Source: Aquimarina sp. U1-2 (lineage in GTDB: Bacteria > Bacteroidota > Bacteroidia > Flavobacteriales > Flavobacteriaceae). Taken from it: a stretch of DNA of 64,000 bases. A program made the position numbers and the translations under genes. This document shows positions 5,899-15,725 of the stretch, one piece after another. The number at the start of each line of letters is the position of its first letter. The first letter of the stretch is position 1. The DNA lies in contig NZ_JAGKIK010000012.1 in assembly GCF_017897595.1 (NCBI RefSeq), positions 1 to 64,000 of the forward strand, read 5' to 3'. The notes under the pieces are model-generated. The model was not told where the DNA came from, made no database searches, and saw nothing but the letters and a program-made list of their open reading frames with translations.

Positions 5899-5930
5899 CA
5901 AAAAATCCACTTTATCTAAGTGGATTTTTT
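5899..5930 (+). terminator. Intrinsic terminator after tRNA-Pro
   Basis: AATCCACTT and AAGTGGATT form a stem flanked by A-run and T-run, directly after the tRNA. Confidence 0.8.
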
Positions 5931-6214
5931 GGTTATATCTATAGTCTTCTCCAAACCACTATTTTTTTTGGTGCAGTAAAGGTTCATTGAGCTATTAGTA
6001 TTCCCTTTGTTTTGTGCTTCTTATTATTACTAAAGTGGCACTACATTTTTTTTAGCTGTGTAACAGAAGTGAATTCTATAAATTATGAACAACAATTTTA
6101 ATCCGGTTTTCTATTTAGAGTACAGATTCAATATGCTTAGTCAAAAGATTATCAATGAAATGGCTAAAAATTTATAAATACTATATTTATTTAATGAATT
6201 TTAACTAATTTTTA
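5931..6214. other. Intergenic stretch before the SusC gene
   Basis: AT-rich with no supported gene. A 30-codon plus-strand frame (6085-6177, starting MNNNFNPVFYLEYRFN) is present but has no recognisable product. Nothing else stands out. Confidence 0.5.
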
Positions 6215-6244
6215 TTGCAGAATTAACTTTTATTAAGATATTTG
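6215..6244 (+). promoter_or_regulatory. Probable promoter of the SusC/SusD operon
   Basis: TTG (6215-6217), a 19-bp spacer and GATATTTG (6237-6244), one mismatch from the TAnnTTTG -7 box, 27 bp before the ATG at 6272. Confidence 0.45.
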
Positions 6245-6271
6245 TTATCATGCTAATTTAAAATAAATCTT

Positions 6272-9200
6272 ATGAAGAAAAAGATTAATACCCTATTAAC
6301 CCTACTTGCGGTCTTAACTTTTAGTTTAGTTAGTGCGCAAAGCAAGACTATCACGGGTACCGTGATAGAAGCATCAGGTTTGCCCTTACCTGGTGTAACA
6401 GTAATTGTAAAAGGAACTAAAACGGGCGCTCAAACCGATTTTGATGGTAACTATCAATTAGAAGCAAATGTTTCTGATGTTCTCGTGTTTAGTTACGTAG
6501 GTTTAGAGACACAAGAAGTAATTGTAGGTGGTTCGAACACATACAACGTTACCATGAAAGAAGATGCTGCCGTTTTAGAAGAAGTTATTGTGGTGGCTTA
6601 TGGTCAGACCTCGAAAAAGGATTTTACAGGTTCCGCTAGTGTAATTAATTCACAAGCATTACAGACAAGGAATGTAACGTCTCCAATCGCTGCGATAGAA
6701 GGTAGAGCGACTGGGGTACAATTTACTTCTCCTGCTGGACCTGGGGAATCACCTGGTATTATTATTCGAGGGGTAGGGACATTAAACGGTAGTACAGATC
6801 CTTTATACATCGTGGACGGAGTTCAATATAATAGTCCATTAAATACATTAAATCAAGAGGATATTGAATCATTTACAGTTTTGAAAGATGCTGCTTCTAC
6901 TTCCCTCTACGGCTCCCGAGCTGCTAACGGTGTAGTCATAATAACTACGAAAAAAGGAAGTAAAGCTGGAGGTATAAAAGTTAACGCATCTACTCAAACA
7001 GGTTTCGTTACCCGAGGAGTTCCGTTTTACGATCAGGTAACTCCCGGGCAATATTACGAAGTTATGTGGGAGGCTCTTAAAAATTCGAGAGCAGGTGGGG
7101 GAGACCCTGCATTTGCCTCTGCAAATATATACAGGCAACTGGGGTATAATCCTTTTAATGTACCTAATGATCAAATTGTAGGTATTGATGGTCGATTAAA
7201 TCCCGATGCAGAATTAGTTTATCAAAGTCTTGATTGGTTCGATGCACTGCAGCGCACAGGAGTAAGAACCAATTATAATGTGAATATCTCAGGTGGTGGC
7301 GAAGATCATTCAGTATTCTTCTCAGCATCTTATTTAGATGATGAAAGTTATGTCATACGATCAGGTTTCGAACGTTTAACCGCTAGACTTAATGCAGAAT
7401 TTCAGGTAAACGAACGTTTGAAAATTGGTGGTAGTGCAAATATCGCTCTTACTGAAGCAAGAGGTCCAAGTTCGGCAGGTGCCAATAGTATTGTGAATCC
7501 TTTTAGTTTTGCTCAAAATATAGGATCTATTTATCCAGTTTTTGTAAACGATCGACAAGGAAATATTGTAACTGATGTGTTTGGTAATCCTGTATGGGAT
7601 AACGGAGAGGGTTTTTCTGAATTTAATATTGGCTCTAGACCGACAAATCAAGGGCGTCATGCAATTCAAGAACTGACACTAAATAATGAGTTCGATCAGG
7701 ATAATACGTATGGATTTAGAATGTTTACAGAATACGAAATTTTAAGCGGTCTTAAACTAAAGCTAAATTATGGTAGAGATATCAACGATTTTTTTGAGAG
7801 CGAGTATGAAAACGCAATTATTGGTGATGCTCAACCAGATGGTCGATTAAGTCAAGAAAGAGCCCGTCAGGATGTAGAAAATTTCAATCAAATTTTGACT
7901 TATAATAAAAATTTCGGAGGTCATAATATTGATTTGACTGCAGGACATGAGAGTTTTAAAACTTCTATTAATGATTTAGAAGGATTTAAGACTGTTCAGG
8001 TAACTAATTCTATTTTTGAGTTTTCTAATTTTGCCAGACCCATAAGTGTTGATGGAGCTACTTTTGAAAGAGCACTGGAAGGATATTTTTTTAGAGCGAA
8101 TTATAATTATGACAATAAATACTATTTAAGTGGTTCTATAAGAACTGATGGTTCTTCAGTTTTTGAAAGAGATAAAAGATGGGGTACTTTTTATTCAGTA
8201 GGAGCATCTTGGCGTATCGATCAGGAAAATTTCATTAAAGATGTATCATGGATTGACCAATTGAAATTAAGAGGCTCTTACGGAGAAATTGGTAATGATA
8301 ATTTGGTCCCTGATCAGGATGATTTGAGTAACTTCTATTTATCTCAAGCGAGATACCAAATTACATCCAATGCTGCAACACCAGCACTTCTTTTGAATAG
8401 TTTGGGAAATGCTGATATAGTGTGGGAAACTTCCGAAAGTTATGATGTAGCCTTAGAATTTGGATTATTTAATAACTTCTTAGAAGGTTCTGTAGAATAC
8501 TACCGCAGAAATTCGACAGATCTTCTTTACGAACTTCCTATCGCTCCTAGTAATGGTATTAATGTTTACCCTGTTAATGCAGGTGATTTAGTTAACTCTG
8601 GTTGGGAGCTTGGTTTAACAGCTAATTTCATTAACAAGAATGATTTCAGATGGAGTTTAACACTTTTGGGTACGACCTTAGAAAATGAAATTACTAATTT
8701 ACCTGCACCATTTATTCCAACAACCGATACATCAAAAAGATGGGCTACTGGGCGTTCTATATATGATTTCTTTTTAATAAGAACTGCGGGAGTAGATCCA
8801 GAAAATGGCGATCAATTGTATTTCGTATATGAATTTGATGAAAATAACGAAAGTGTTCCAGTATTAGATGATGAAGGGAATCACCAAACTACAAGCGATT
8901 GGAGACGTACAGAAAGAGCCTATACTGGTGATTCAACTATACCCGATTTTATAGGTTCTATATCGAATAGCATAAGTTATAAAGGATTCGATTTTGATTT
9001 TCTAATTACGTATGGAATAGGTGGAAGTATATTAGATAATGCCTACGCTGATTTAATGCATGAAGGGGAATACGGTGATGCATTTCATCCGGATATCTTA
9101 AATGCCTGGAGACAACCAGGGGATATCACAAACGTGCCCAGATTAGAGAACGGGAATGTTCGTCTTGCTCCAACGCAAACCGATCGATTTTTAACAGATG

Positions 9201-9427
9201 CATCTTTTTGGGCATTGCGAAATGCTAGTATCGGCTATAATTTTAGCTCTGAAAACGTAGAAAGACTAGGTTTGGATAATCTTCGAATTTCAGTTACTGG
9301 CGAAAACTTATATTTGAAAAGTAAAAGAGATGGTTTAGATCCTCAATATAGTCTTGCAGGAACTGCTCCTGGTGACGATTTTGTACCAGGAAGAATTATA
9401 TCGTTAGGACTTAATGTATCATTTTAA
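6272..9427 (+). CDS. SusC/RagA-type TonB-linked outer-membrane transporter
   Basis: 1051 residues, the usual SusC length. There is a signal peptide (1-22, ending SLVSAQ), a carboxypeptidase-like regulatory domain (about 26-100, with G-x-x-L-P-G-V-T-V and D-F-D-G-N-Y), then a plug domain (about 110-230) with the SusC signature I-V-D-G-V-Q and S-L-Y-G-S-R-A-A-N-G-V-V. The rest is a 22-strand type barrel ending in Phe. It would import a bulky substrate, usually glycan or peptide, with the SusD lipoprotein as lid. SusD follows 21 bp downstream. No glycoside hydrolase, peptidase or regulator of a polysaccharide locus is adjacent, so the substrate is unknown. Confidence 0.95.
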   Translation: MKKKINTLLTLLAVLTFSLVSAQSKTITGTVIEASGLPLPGVTVIVKGTKTGAQTDFDGNYQLEANVSDVLVFSYVGLETQEVIVGGSNTYNVTMKEDAAVLEEVIVVAYGQTSKKDFTGSASVINSQALQTRNVTSPIAAIEGRATGVQFTSPAGPGESPGIIIRGVGTLNGSTDPLYIVDGVQYNSPLNTLNQEDIESFTVLKDAASTSLYGSRAANGVVIITTKKGSKAGGIKVNASTQTGFVTRGVPFYDQVTPGQYYEVMWEALKNSRAGGGDPAFASANIYRQLGYNPFNVPNDQIVGIDGRLNPDAELVYQSLDWFDALQRTGVRTNYNVNISGGGEDHSVFFSASYLDDESYVIRSGFERLTARLNAEFQVNERLKIGGSANIALTEARGPSSAGANSIVNPFSFAQNIGSIYPVFVNDRQGNIVTDVFGNPVWDNGEGFSEFNIGSRPTNQGRHAIQELTLNNEFDQDNTYGFRMFTEYEILSGLKLKLNYGRDINDFFESEYENAIIGDAQPDGRLSQERARQDVENFNQILTYNKNFGGHNIDLTAGHESFKTSINDLEGFKTVQVTNSIFEFSNFARPISVDGATFERALEGYFFRANYNYDNKYYLSGSIRTDGSSVFERDKRWGTFYSVGASWRIDQENFIKDVSWIDQLKLRGSYGEIGNDNLVPDQDDLSNFYLSQARYQITSNAATPALLLNSLGNADIVWETSESYDVALEFGLFNNFLEGSVEYYRRNSTDLLYELPIAPSNGINVYPVNAGDLVNSGWELGLTANFINKNDFRWSLTLLGTTLENEITNLPAPFIPTTDTSKRWATGRSIYDFFLIRTAGVDPENGDQLYFVYEFDENNESVPVLDDEGNHQTTSDWRRTERAYTGDSTIPDFIGSISNSISYKGFDFDFLITYGIGGSILDNAYADLMHEGEYGDAFHPDILNAWRQPGDITNVPRLENGNVRLAPTQTDRFLTDASFWALRNASIGYNFSSENVERLGLDNLRISVTGENLYLKSKRDGLDPQYSLAGTAPGDDFVPGRIISLGLNVSF

Positions 9428-9448
9428 TAAAAAATTAAATTAATTATT

Positions 9449-11098
9449 ATGTCATATAAATTAAAATATTTGTTATTGATACTTTTGGTTATACCAATAG
9501 TGTCTTGTCAAGATGACTTCTTAGATAGAGTACCCACCGATGCAGTTGATGATACGGAAGCTTTATCTAGTTTAGATAATTTACAGGCTATCCTTAATGG
9601 AATACATAGAGGATTATATACACAATCACAAAATGTGTTTCCAGGAGGTAATACTGGTCGAGCTAATAATCATTACTGGGTACCAATGGGAGATAATCTT
9701 GTAGGTTATCTAATTCACTCGGCCAATGCTAATAATTTGAGTTGGAGATCTACTATGCAATGGAATCAGCATACGCTACCAACGTCATTAACCACAAGAA
9801 TTTTATGGTATCACCGTTATAATATTATAGTTCATGCAAATATTATAATCAATCGCATAAATGAGGGTGAATTTCTAGAATCAGAACAGCTTTATGAAAT
9901 TTTAGGACAAGCCTATACGTACAGAGCGTATGCCTATTTATCTTTAGTTCAACATTATGGTAGAGGCTATTTGATTGGTAATCCAACCACAGATCCTGGT
10001 GTTCCTATTTTATTTGCTACAGAACCTCCTTATGAAAGTGAACCTAGATCAACAGTTGAACAGGTATATCAACAAATTGAAGCTGATCTTGATGCTGCGA
10101 TTGACGCTTTTGAATTAGGTACTGGAAGAATAGGGAGTGGTGCGGTAGCTAAGTCTCAATTGAATATTAATGTAGCTCATGGTCTAAAAGCACGCTGGGC
10201 GTTGTCTAAAGGTGAATGGGTTACAGCAGCAGAATCTGCAGTTGCTGCTCGAGAAGGATTTCCATTAATGGACGAGACAGCCTGGCTTTCTGGTTTTAAT
10301 ACAACTACGCTTTCTGAAGTAATTTGGGGTAGTCACGTAATACAGACAGAAACGGCATTCTTTAGGTCTTATTTTTATTTGGCTAGTAATACTTTTAATG
10401 GTAGCCAGGTTAGGAATAATCCTAAAATAGCCGATCGTAGATTAGTAGATGCCATCCCTGCCACAGATTATAGAGGAAAAGCATTTCTTCCAGACGCTCC
10501 AAATTCAAATTCATCTGCAGCTAATGGTGAAGGCGGATGGGATGATAATACCAACCCATTGTACACTACAGAAGAAGAGTTTAACGAGGCTATAGCAGCT
10601 ATTAAGAGTGAATATGGCTTAGTGTCTGGTCATAATACGCATCCGTATATGCATTTTAAGTTAAAAAATGAAAATCCGGGATCAATTGATCCTGATGATA
10701 TCATTTATATGCGATCTTCTGAAATGTATTTAATTGAAGCTGAAGCTATGGTTATGATGAATGATTTGGCAGGAGCACGAGCAGCATTAGCGCCTTTAGG
10801 TGGAGAACGCGATAGCGCATATGATGTGAACATTTTTGATACTCGAGATTCGCTTTTGGAACATATTAAGTTTCAAAGACGTCTAGAGCTTTGGGGTGAA
10901 GGTTTTGGATATACAGATAAAATCCGCTGGGATGAAGGGATTGATCACGCAGCAGACGGTGGATCTGGTGCTTCTGAGACACTATATCAACAGTCTTATC
11001 AAATAGAAAGACCTTCTATTAATGATGATTGGATTTTTAAAATTCCTCAGGCAGAGATTGATGCAAATCCAAATATTACGCCAGCAGATCAAAATTAA
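9449..11098 (+). CDS. SusD/RagB-type substrate-binding lipoprotein
   Basis: 549 residues. A lipoprotein signal peptide ends I-P-I-V-S-C20, followed by Q-D-D. The SusD fold is indicated by the N-terminal D-x-x-D-R-V-P-T-D-A region, the helical R-A-Y-A-Y-L-S-L-V-Q-H-Y-G segment (about 165-180) and the C-terminal R-R-L-E-L-W-G-E-G-F-G and K-I-P-Q-A-E-I-D-A-N-P-N blocks. It sits on the cell surface on top of the SusC partner encoded just upstream and forms one operon with it, closed by the terminator at 11121-11158. Confidence 0.95.
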   Translation: MSYKLKYLLLILLVIPIVSCQDDFLDRVPTDAVDDTEALSSLDNLQAILNGIHRGLYTQSQNVFPGGNTGRANNHYWVPMGDNLVGYLIHSANANNLSWRSTMQWNQHTLPTSLTTRILWYHRYNIIVHANIIINRINEGEFLESEQLYEILGQAYTYRAYAYLSLVQHYGRGYLIGNPTTDPGVPILFATEPPYESEPRSTVEQVYQQIEADLDAAIDAFELGTGRIGSGAVAKSQLNINVAHGLKARWALSKGEWVTAAESAVAAREGFPLMDETAWLSGFNTTTLSEVIWGSHVIQTETAFFRSYFYLASNTFNGSQVRNNPKIADRRLVDAIPATDYRGKAFLPDAPNSNSSAANGEGGWDDNTNPLYTTEEEFNEAIAAIKSEYGLVSGHNTHPYMHFKLKNENPGSIDPDDIIYMRSSEMYLIEAEAMVMMNDLAGARAALAPLGGERDSAYDVNIFDTRDSLLEHIKFQRRLELWGEGFGYTDKIRWDEGIDHAADGGSGASETLYQQSYQIERPSINDDWIFKIPQAEIDANPNITPADQN

Positions 11099-11120
11099 TT
11101 TGAGTAGCCAATTTTATAGT

Positions 11121-11158
11121 AAAAAGCCGTCTTGACTAATAGCAAGGCGGCTTTTTTT
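11121..11158 (+). terminator. Intrinsic terminator of the SusC/SusD operon
   Basis: AAAAAGCCGTCTTG (11121-11134) pairs with CAAGGCGGCTTTTT (11143-11156), with one wobble, and runs into a T-run. Confidence 0.9.
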
Positions 11159-11204
11159 CGATAAACAAAACTCTTTTTGATAGGTATTACTAAATTTTAA
11201 ATGT

Positions 11205-11212
11205 TAATTTTG
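11205..11212 (+). promoter_or_regulatory. -7 box upstream of the 113-aa secreted protein
   Basis: TAATTTTG is an exact TAnnTTTG match 43 bp before the ATG at 11256. A TTTG (11176-11179) lies 25 bp upstream, a longer spacing than usual. Confidence 0.45.
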
Positions 11213-11255
11213 CCACTTAGCAAAAAACTAAATTAATTTATAACATAAGTAAACT

Positions 11256-11597
11256 ATGAAAACTATTCTTTTAGTATTTACCTTGATTACTACATCTGCG
11301 TTCACTACTATTGATACTAACGAAGTCGTAAGTATTGAGGCAACCTATAGTGGTCAATCTGATGATGCGTATTACTTTACAAATAAAGAAACCGGAAAGG
11401 CGATGAAGTTTGCTTTTATGCGTAAAGAAGCGGTTTCAAAATATGATTTAAACGATAAAAAAATCATTGGCTCAACATTTACCGTAACGTATGAAATTGA
11501 AAAGATTGAGGTACAGTCAAAAAGTACCAGTGATAAGGCCCAGGTTAAAGAATATAAACAGCGTCTTATCCTTATCGATCTTAAAAAATCTGAATAA
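11256..11597 (+). CDS. Small secreted protein of unknown function
   Basis: 113 residues with a short signal peptide (about 1-17, ending TSAFT). The mature part is hydrophilic, with a beta-looking middle (V-S-I-E-A-T-Y-S-G, Y-Y-F-T-N-K-E-T-G-K) and a Lys-rich end. It resembles small flavobacterial proteins of unknown role; I cannot name a domain. It has its own -7 box and a strong terminator, so it is a monocistronic unit. An outer-membrane or periplasmic location is inferred from the signal peptide only. Confidence 0.75.
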   Translation: MKTILLVFTLITTSAFTTIDTNEVVSIEATYSGQSDDAYYFTNKETGKAMKFAFMRKEAVSKYDLNDKKIIGSTFTVTYEIEKIEVQSKSTSDKAQVKEYKQRLILIDLKKSE

Positions 11598-11615
11598 GCA
11601 TTTTAAATTGACTAA

Positions 11616-11652
11616 TAAAAGACGCATCGAAATTTTTTTGATGCGTTTTTTA
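11616..11652 (+). terminator. Intrinsic terminator of the 113-aa protein gene
   Basis: ACGCATC pairs with GATGCGT across an A/T-rich loop, flanked by AAAAG and followed by a T-run. Confidence 0.85.
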
Positions 11653-11873
11653 TTTAGAACTTATCTTGACTTTTTTGATTCCAGCAACAAAAGATCATTT
11701 TTCAGCTAATTGTAAAAAGTCAAAATGGGTTCTTATACCAAATCTGCTATAAAATGGCATAAAAGATGTGAAGTTGCTTTTCTCTTCTTCGAAGCCGTAA
11801 AATTATTGCATAGCCATAGCTACGAAATTATTTTTCAACGAAGTAGGAGGGAGAATGAACAAGGAGATTTGTG

Positions 11874-12269
11874 TTATTTTATGATAGATTTGGTATTAGT
11901 TATATGCTCCACTTTATAAAAAAATAAGGTTCCACTATAATACAATAGTATATCTAACAAATCCCGGGTATATCTCTCATTGATTTTTGGAAGGTACCAT
12001 TCAAAATAAACAGAAAATATCAAAGTAACACATAGTGAGGTAAATAAAGGAATGCTCAACTTTTGATCGCTACGAATATAGCGTAGTACAAACTGGCAAC
12101 AGTAAAGTACAATTGGCATACATAAAAAATCATTCGTATAATTATTGATGACTCCCGGAAGCTTGGTTTCAAAATATTGTAGCATATAAATAAGAGTGCC
12201 TACTGTTAAAAATACAGGAAAATAATATTTTTTTGTATAGGATCGTATGTTGTAAAAAGTATAGCTCAT
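11874..12269 (-). CDS. Small four-helix membrane protein, unknown function
   Basis: 131 residues with about four membrane segments (about 16-30, 50-66, 74-92, 104-118). Conserved-looking polar patches lie in between: N-N-Y-T-N-D-F-L-C-M-P and D-I-L-L-Y-Y-S-G-T-L-F-F-Y. Similar flavobacterial proteins carry the label magnesium citrate secondary transporter, but I know no experimental support and do not transfer the function. The start is ATG at 12269, with 21 bp to the upstream zinc-ribbon gene, so the two are probably cotranscribed. Confidence 0.75.
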   Translation of the reverse strand: MSYTFYNIRSYTKKYYFPVFLTVGTLIYMLQYFETKLPGVINNYTNDFLCMPIVLYCCQFVLRYIRSDQKLSIPLFTSLCVTLIFSVYFEWYLPKINERYTRDLLDILLYYSGTLFFYKVEHITNTKSIIK

Positions 12270-12290
12270 ATCATCTTAGTAGGATATCCT

Positions 12291-12599
12291 TTAAGCTGCT
12301 ATATAGCCCAATAGAAAGGCAAGAAAAGAACCTACGGCAAGCACAACGACCCAAATCGAGTAAAAAAACTTTGCACTCCATCGTACTACAAAATTAGGAT
12401 GCTCTCTGGCATTCTCAAAAAATAACGTTATGGCATTCCGTTTTTCTGATTTTGCTAATTGCTTTTTTTTTTGAATACGATTTTCCTGCTGCTGCTTCCG
12501 TTTCAGTTCAATATTGATGATTTCGCCACACTGTTTGCAAAAATCTCTATTTAGATTTGTGGTTCCGCAGTTTTGACATGTTCTATAGGTTTTATTCAT
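12291..12599 (-). CDS. Zinc-ribbon protein with C-terminal membrane helix
   Basis: 102 residues. C8-x-x-C11 and C21-x-x-C24 form a zinc-ribbon like those at the start of many small membrane proteins. A Lys/Gln-rich, probably helical stretch follows (about 32-52), and then a hydrophobic membrane segment (about 80-102) at the very C-terminus. The ribbon would face the cytoplasm. Role unknown. The membrane-protein gene downstream on the same strand is 21 bp away. Confidence 0.75.
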   Translation of the reverse strand: MNKTYRTCQNCGTTNLNRDFCKQCGEIINIELKRKQQQENRIQKKKQLAKSEKRNAITLFFENAREHPNFVVRWSAKFFYSIWVVVLAVGSFLAFLLGYIAA

Positions 12600-12821
12600 G
12601 GTATTCGTCTAAATCTCGATTAACTAAAATCCTCAACAGCAGTTCAAGTATACAAAGTTGAATAGAAAAACTTAAAACGAGGATCGTATCTGCAATTTTA
12701 GGTTTTAATTAATATTTTAGAAATTCTGGTGTATGAAGTAAATCAGGATACTTATATTTTGAACGGAAGCCGAACTAGATCATTCACAAAGAAAAGGAAT
12801 AAGAAGTTAAGCGGTAGTATA

Positions 12822-13946
12822 TTACTCACGCATTCGATAGCGAATCATATCCTTGGCTAATTTCTCAACAAGTCTTTTAGTGTCTGTAAAAGCTTCTTCT
12901 TTTGTGATACCTTCAGATAATACGGTTTTAAGATGTGAAATTCCTAATGATGCTATTTCTGACGCAGAAAGTTCAGAAACACCTGAAATACCATATACAG
13001 GAATTTTTTGAGCTTTTGCTAATTTTGAAACTCCGTAAACTACTTTGCCATTCAGCGTTTGGTGATCAATTTTTCCTTCACCTGTAAAAATTAGATCTGT
13101 ATTCGCTAAAGCTTCAGGAAACTTAGTGATTTCGAACAGCGCATCAATTCCAGATTGTAATGTAGCATTAAGAAATATAATACTGCCAGCACCCAGTCCA
13201 CCAGCCGCACCTGCTCCTGGTATGTTAGTCACGTCTTTATCAAAACTTTGAGCTACAATTGAAGAAAAATGAAATAATCCTTGATCTAAAGTTAAGATAT
13301 CTTCAGAATTTGCACCTTTCTGTGCTGCAAAAACCTGTGCTGCTCCTTGTTTTCCAAACAATGGATTATCTACATCGCATAAGGTTACAAAGGTGACATC
13401 TTCTATCTGCTCTAAATGATCTGGAGCAAGTATTTGTTGTATATGAATTAAATTGTCGCCCGTTGGGAGTAATGGCTTATTTTTTTTATCTAAAAATTTA
13501 TACCCTAGCGAGGCAGCCATTCCAATTCCTGCATCGCAAGTAGCAGAACCGCCTATAAATAAATAGATAGTACGTGCTCCTTTTTGCATAGCGTCGTTAA
13601 TAAGCTGTCCAGTACCGTAAGTTGTAGTGTGTTTACAGTTTTGCTCTTCGGGTTTTAGGAGTGCTAACCCTGATGAAGCGGCCATTTCAATGTATGCTGT
13701 ATGATCACTTCTTTTATAGCTTGCTTGAATAGGTCGAAAAAGAGGATCTTTAGTAGTAATAGTAATAGTTTCTAATTGAAGATGTTCTGATATAACTTCT
13801 AGGGAGCCATCACCTCCGTCTGCCAAAGGGTGCATTACACATTGTATAGTAGAGTCAAATTTTTTTATGCCTGAAGCAATAGCTTCACATACTTCATTGG
13901 CGCTAAGGGAACCTTTAAATTTATCGGGAGCAATGAGTACTTTCAT
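12822..13946 (-). CDS. Glycerate kinase (GarK/GlxK family)
   Basis: 374 residues, full length for the glycerate 2-kinase type I family. The N-terminus has A-P-D-K-F-K-G-S-L-S-A (6-16), the family signature. Later come L-A-D-G-G-D-G (about 42-48), G-G-S-A-T-C-D-A-G-I-G-M-A (about 131-143) and T-G-E-G-K-I-D (about 288-294). It phosphorylates D-glycerate with ATP to a phosphoglycerate for glycolysis. The DASS transporter gene ends its reading frame 8 bp upstream, so the pair is an operon, and a GntP permease is divergent from it. Together they point to uptake and use of glycerate or a related sugar acid. Confidence 0.93.
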   Translation of the reverse strand: MKVLIAPDKFKGSLSANEVCEAIASGIKKFDSTIQCVMHPLADGGDGSLEVISEHLQLETITITTKDPLFRPIQASYKRSDHTAYIEMAASSGLALLKPEEQNCKHTTTYGTGQLINDAMQKGARTIYLFIGGSATCDAGIGMAASLGYKFLDKKNKPLLPTGDNLIHIQQILAPDHLEQIEDVTFVTLCDVDNPLFGKQGAAQVFAAQKGANSEDILTLDQGLFHFSSIVAQSFDKDVTNIPGAGAAGGLGAGSIIFLNATLQSGIDALFEITKFPEALANTDLIFTGEGKIDHQTLNGKVVYGVSKLAKAQKIPVYGISGVSELSASEIASLGISHLKTVLSEGITKEEAFTDTKRLVEKLAKDMIRYRMRE

Positions 13947-13954
13947 AGCAGTTG

Positions 13955-15409
13955 TTATTTAAAAAGCTCAGGAAAACTAGTAATGTCAATATCCCATACC
14001 ATAGGTAATATGAAATAGATCAACAGAGTCGCTACCAGTATAGACAGTACATTCATCCAAAAACCTGCTTTCATCATTTGAGGAATAGTCAATAGACCTG
14101 AGCCAAAAACAACAGCATTGGGTGGTGTGGCTACGGGTAGCATGAATGCACATGAAGCAGCGATGGTAGCGGCAACCATCAAAAAATAAGGATGTACATC
14201 TATAGACAGCGCGAGGGCTGCCAAAACGGGCATAAGCATAGCAGCAGTAGCTACATTCGAAGTGATTTCTGTTAAAAAATTTACTACTGTAATAATTGCC
14301 AATGCCATAAGAATTGCAGGAAATGCTTCAAAGAGTGTTAATTGATTTCCTATCCATTTTGCCAGTCCTGATACTTTAAAACCTTCGGCTAAAGCCAGAC
14401 CACCACCAAAAAGCAATAATATGCCCCAGGGAATAGTTTCTGCCGTTTGCCAATTTATAATACCTATTTTTTTTCTGTCTCGAGAAGGAATGATAAAAAG
14501 AGCAATAGCACCTGCTATGGCGATGAGTGTATCATTAATACCGGGAATCATGTGCTTAAGAACAAAAGAGCTGGTTATCCAACACAGGGCGACCACGATA
14601 AACACGATAAATACGCATTTTTCTTGATATGCTATTTTCCCTAGCCCTTTGAGCTGGCTGGTGATCGCTTTTTTGCCTCCTGGAATACCTTCTATCGTAA
14701 TGGGAAATACTATTTTGGTAAGATATAGCCAACCTATACCTAGCATTAGTATTGAAAAGGGTAGTCCTAGAGCCATCCATTGCGTAAATGAAATCGTTTG
14801 TCCGTATAATTCTTCTACGATACCTACAAAAATAACATTAGTAGGTGTGCCGATGATAGTAGCTATACCCCCGGCCGAACAACCATACGCGATCGCCAAC
14901 ATCAACGATCGTCCCATGCGTTTTTTTGTTTCATCTTCTGCCTGTATTTGAGAAATAACGGCTAATCCAATAGGCAACATCATTACTGCTGTAGCTGTAT
15001 TCGAAATCCACATGCTTAAAAATGCGGTAGCCAACATAAAACCTAATATTACCTTATTCCAGTTGCTGCCTATAATAGCAATAATGGTTAGGGCTATTCG
15101 TTTATGTAAATTCGTTTTTTCAATAGCAACCGCCAAAATGAAGCCTCCTAAAAATAGAAATATCATCTGATTGGCAAAGGCACCTGAAACTCCTTTAACG
15201 CTCATTACGCCCGTGATCGGAAATAATACAAACGGCAGTAGTGCTGTAACTGAAATCGGAATAGCTTCAGTAATCCACCAAATAGCTATCCAGGCGGCTA
15301 TAGCCAATGTAGAAACCCCTTCGCTTGACAGTTCGTCACTTTTAAAAAAGAATATGATAAGCAAAAAAAGTAAAGGACCAGCGATAAGTCCGATTGACTT
15401 TGTCTTCAT
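13955..15409 (-). CDS. DASS (SLC13) family sodium:anion symporter
   Basis: 484 residues, about 12 membrane segments. The two family S-N-T-type motifs are visible: W-I-S-N-T-A-T-A-V-M-M-L-P (about 133-145) and T-E-I-T-S-N-V-A-T-A-A-M-L-M-P (about 380-394). P-P-N-A-V-V-F-G-S-G lies near the C-terminus. Family members import di- or tricarboxylates with Na+. Its operon partner is glycerate kinase, so a glycerate-yielding anion is a plausible substrate, by inference. Expression probably starts in the 646-bp intergenic region to its right. Confidence 0.92.
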   Translation of the reverse strand: MKTKSIGLIAGPLLFLLIIFFFKSDELSSEGVSTLAIAAWIAIWWITEAIPISVTALLPFVLFPITGVMSVKGVSGAFANQMIFLFLGGFILAVAIEKTNLHKRIALTIIAIIGSNWNKVILGFMLATAFLSMWISNTATAVMMLPIGLAVISQIQAEDETKKRMGRSLMLAIAYGCSAGGIATIIGTPTNVIFVGIVEELYGQTISFTQWMALGLPFSILMLGIGWLYLTKIVFPITIEGIPGGKKAITSQLKGLGKIAYQEKCVFIVFIVVALCWITSSFVLKHMIPGINDTLIAIAGAIALFIIPSRDRKKIGIINWQTAETIPWGILLLFGGGLALAEGFKVSGLAKWIGNQLTLFEAFPAILMALAIITVVNFLTEITSNVATAAMLMPVLAALALSIDVHPYFLMVAATIAASCAFMLPVATPPNAVVFGSGLLTIPQMMKAGFWMNVLSILVATLLIYFILPMVWDIDITSFPELFK

Positions 15410-15540
15410 GTGTGATTAATTTTAAATATTAAATTTTTAGTTCATAAAATGTATTTTGTCTCTTGAACCGATAGTAATCCCAAATCTTTATCACATAAAT
15501 TGATTGTCAGTTATTATACCAAAAATTTAACTGAGAAGTC

Positions 15541-15616
15541 ATCCTGAATTCATTTCAGGATCTCATTAAGTTTATTTTCAGTAAATTAAGATGAGAAGCT
15601 GAAACGAGTTCAGCTT
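15541..15616. repeat. Pair of short intergenic hairpins
   Basis: ATCCTGAA (15541-15548) pairs with TTCAGGAT (15554-15561); AGCTGAA (15598-15604) pairs with TTCAGCT (15610-15616). The wording (CCTGAATTCATTTCAGG, AGCTTGACG) resembles the REP-like intergenic palindromes common in flavobacteria. Confidence 0.6.
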
Positions 15617-15725
15617 GACGCAAACCGTTTAGGTTAAATTACGGATATTCATATCACATAAGAACATTTTACTATCTAAAACACATGAGGTGAAGTTAAT
15701 GCAAATATTTGGATTTTGTTATATT

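Noticed and set aside
6085-6177. 30-aa plus-strand frame before the SusC gene
   Set aside because: Too short and without any leader-peptide or family signature. Kept only as a remark.
11725-11919. 64-aa plus-strand frame after the 113-aa protein gene
   Set aside because: It follows a strong terminator, overlaps the end of the convergent membrane protein gene and has no recognisable product.
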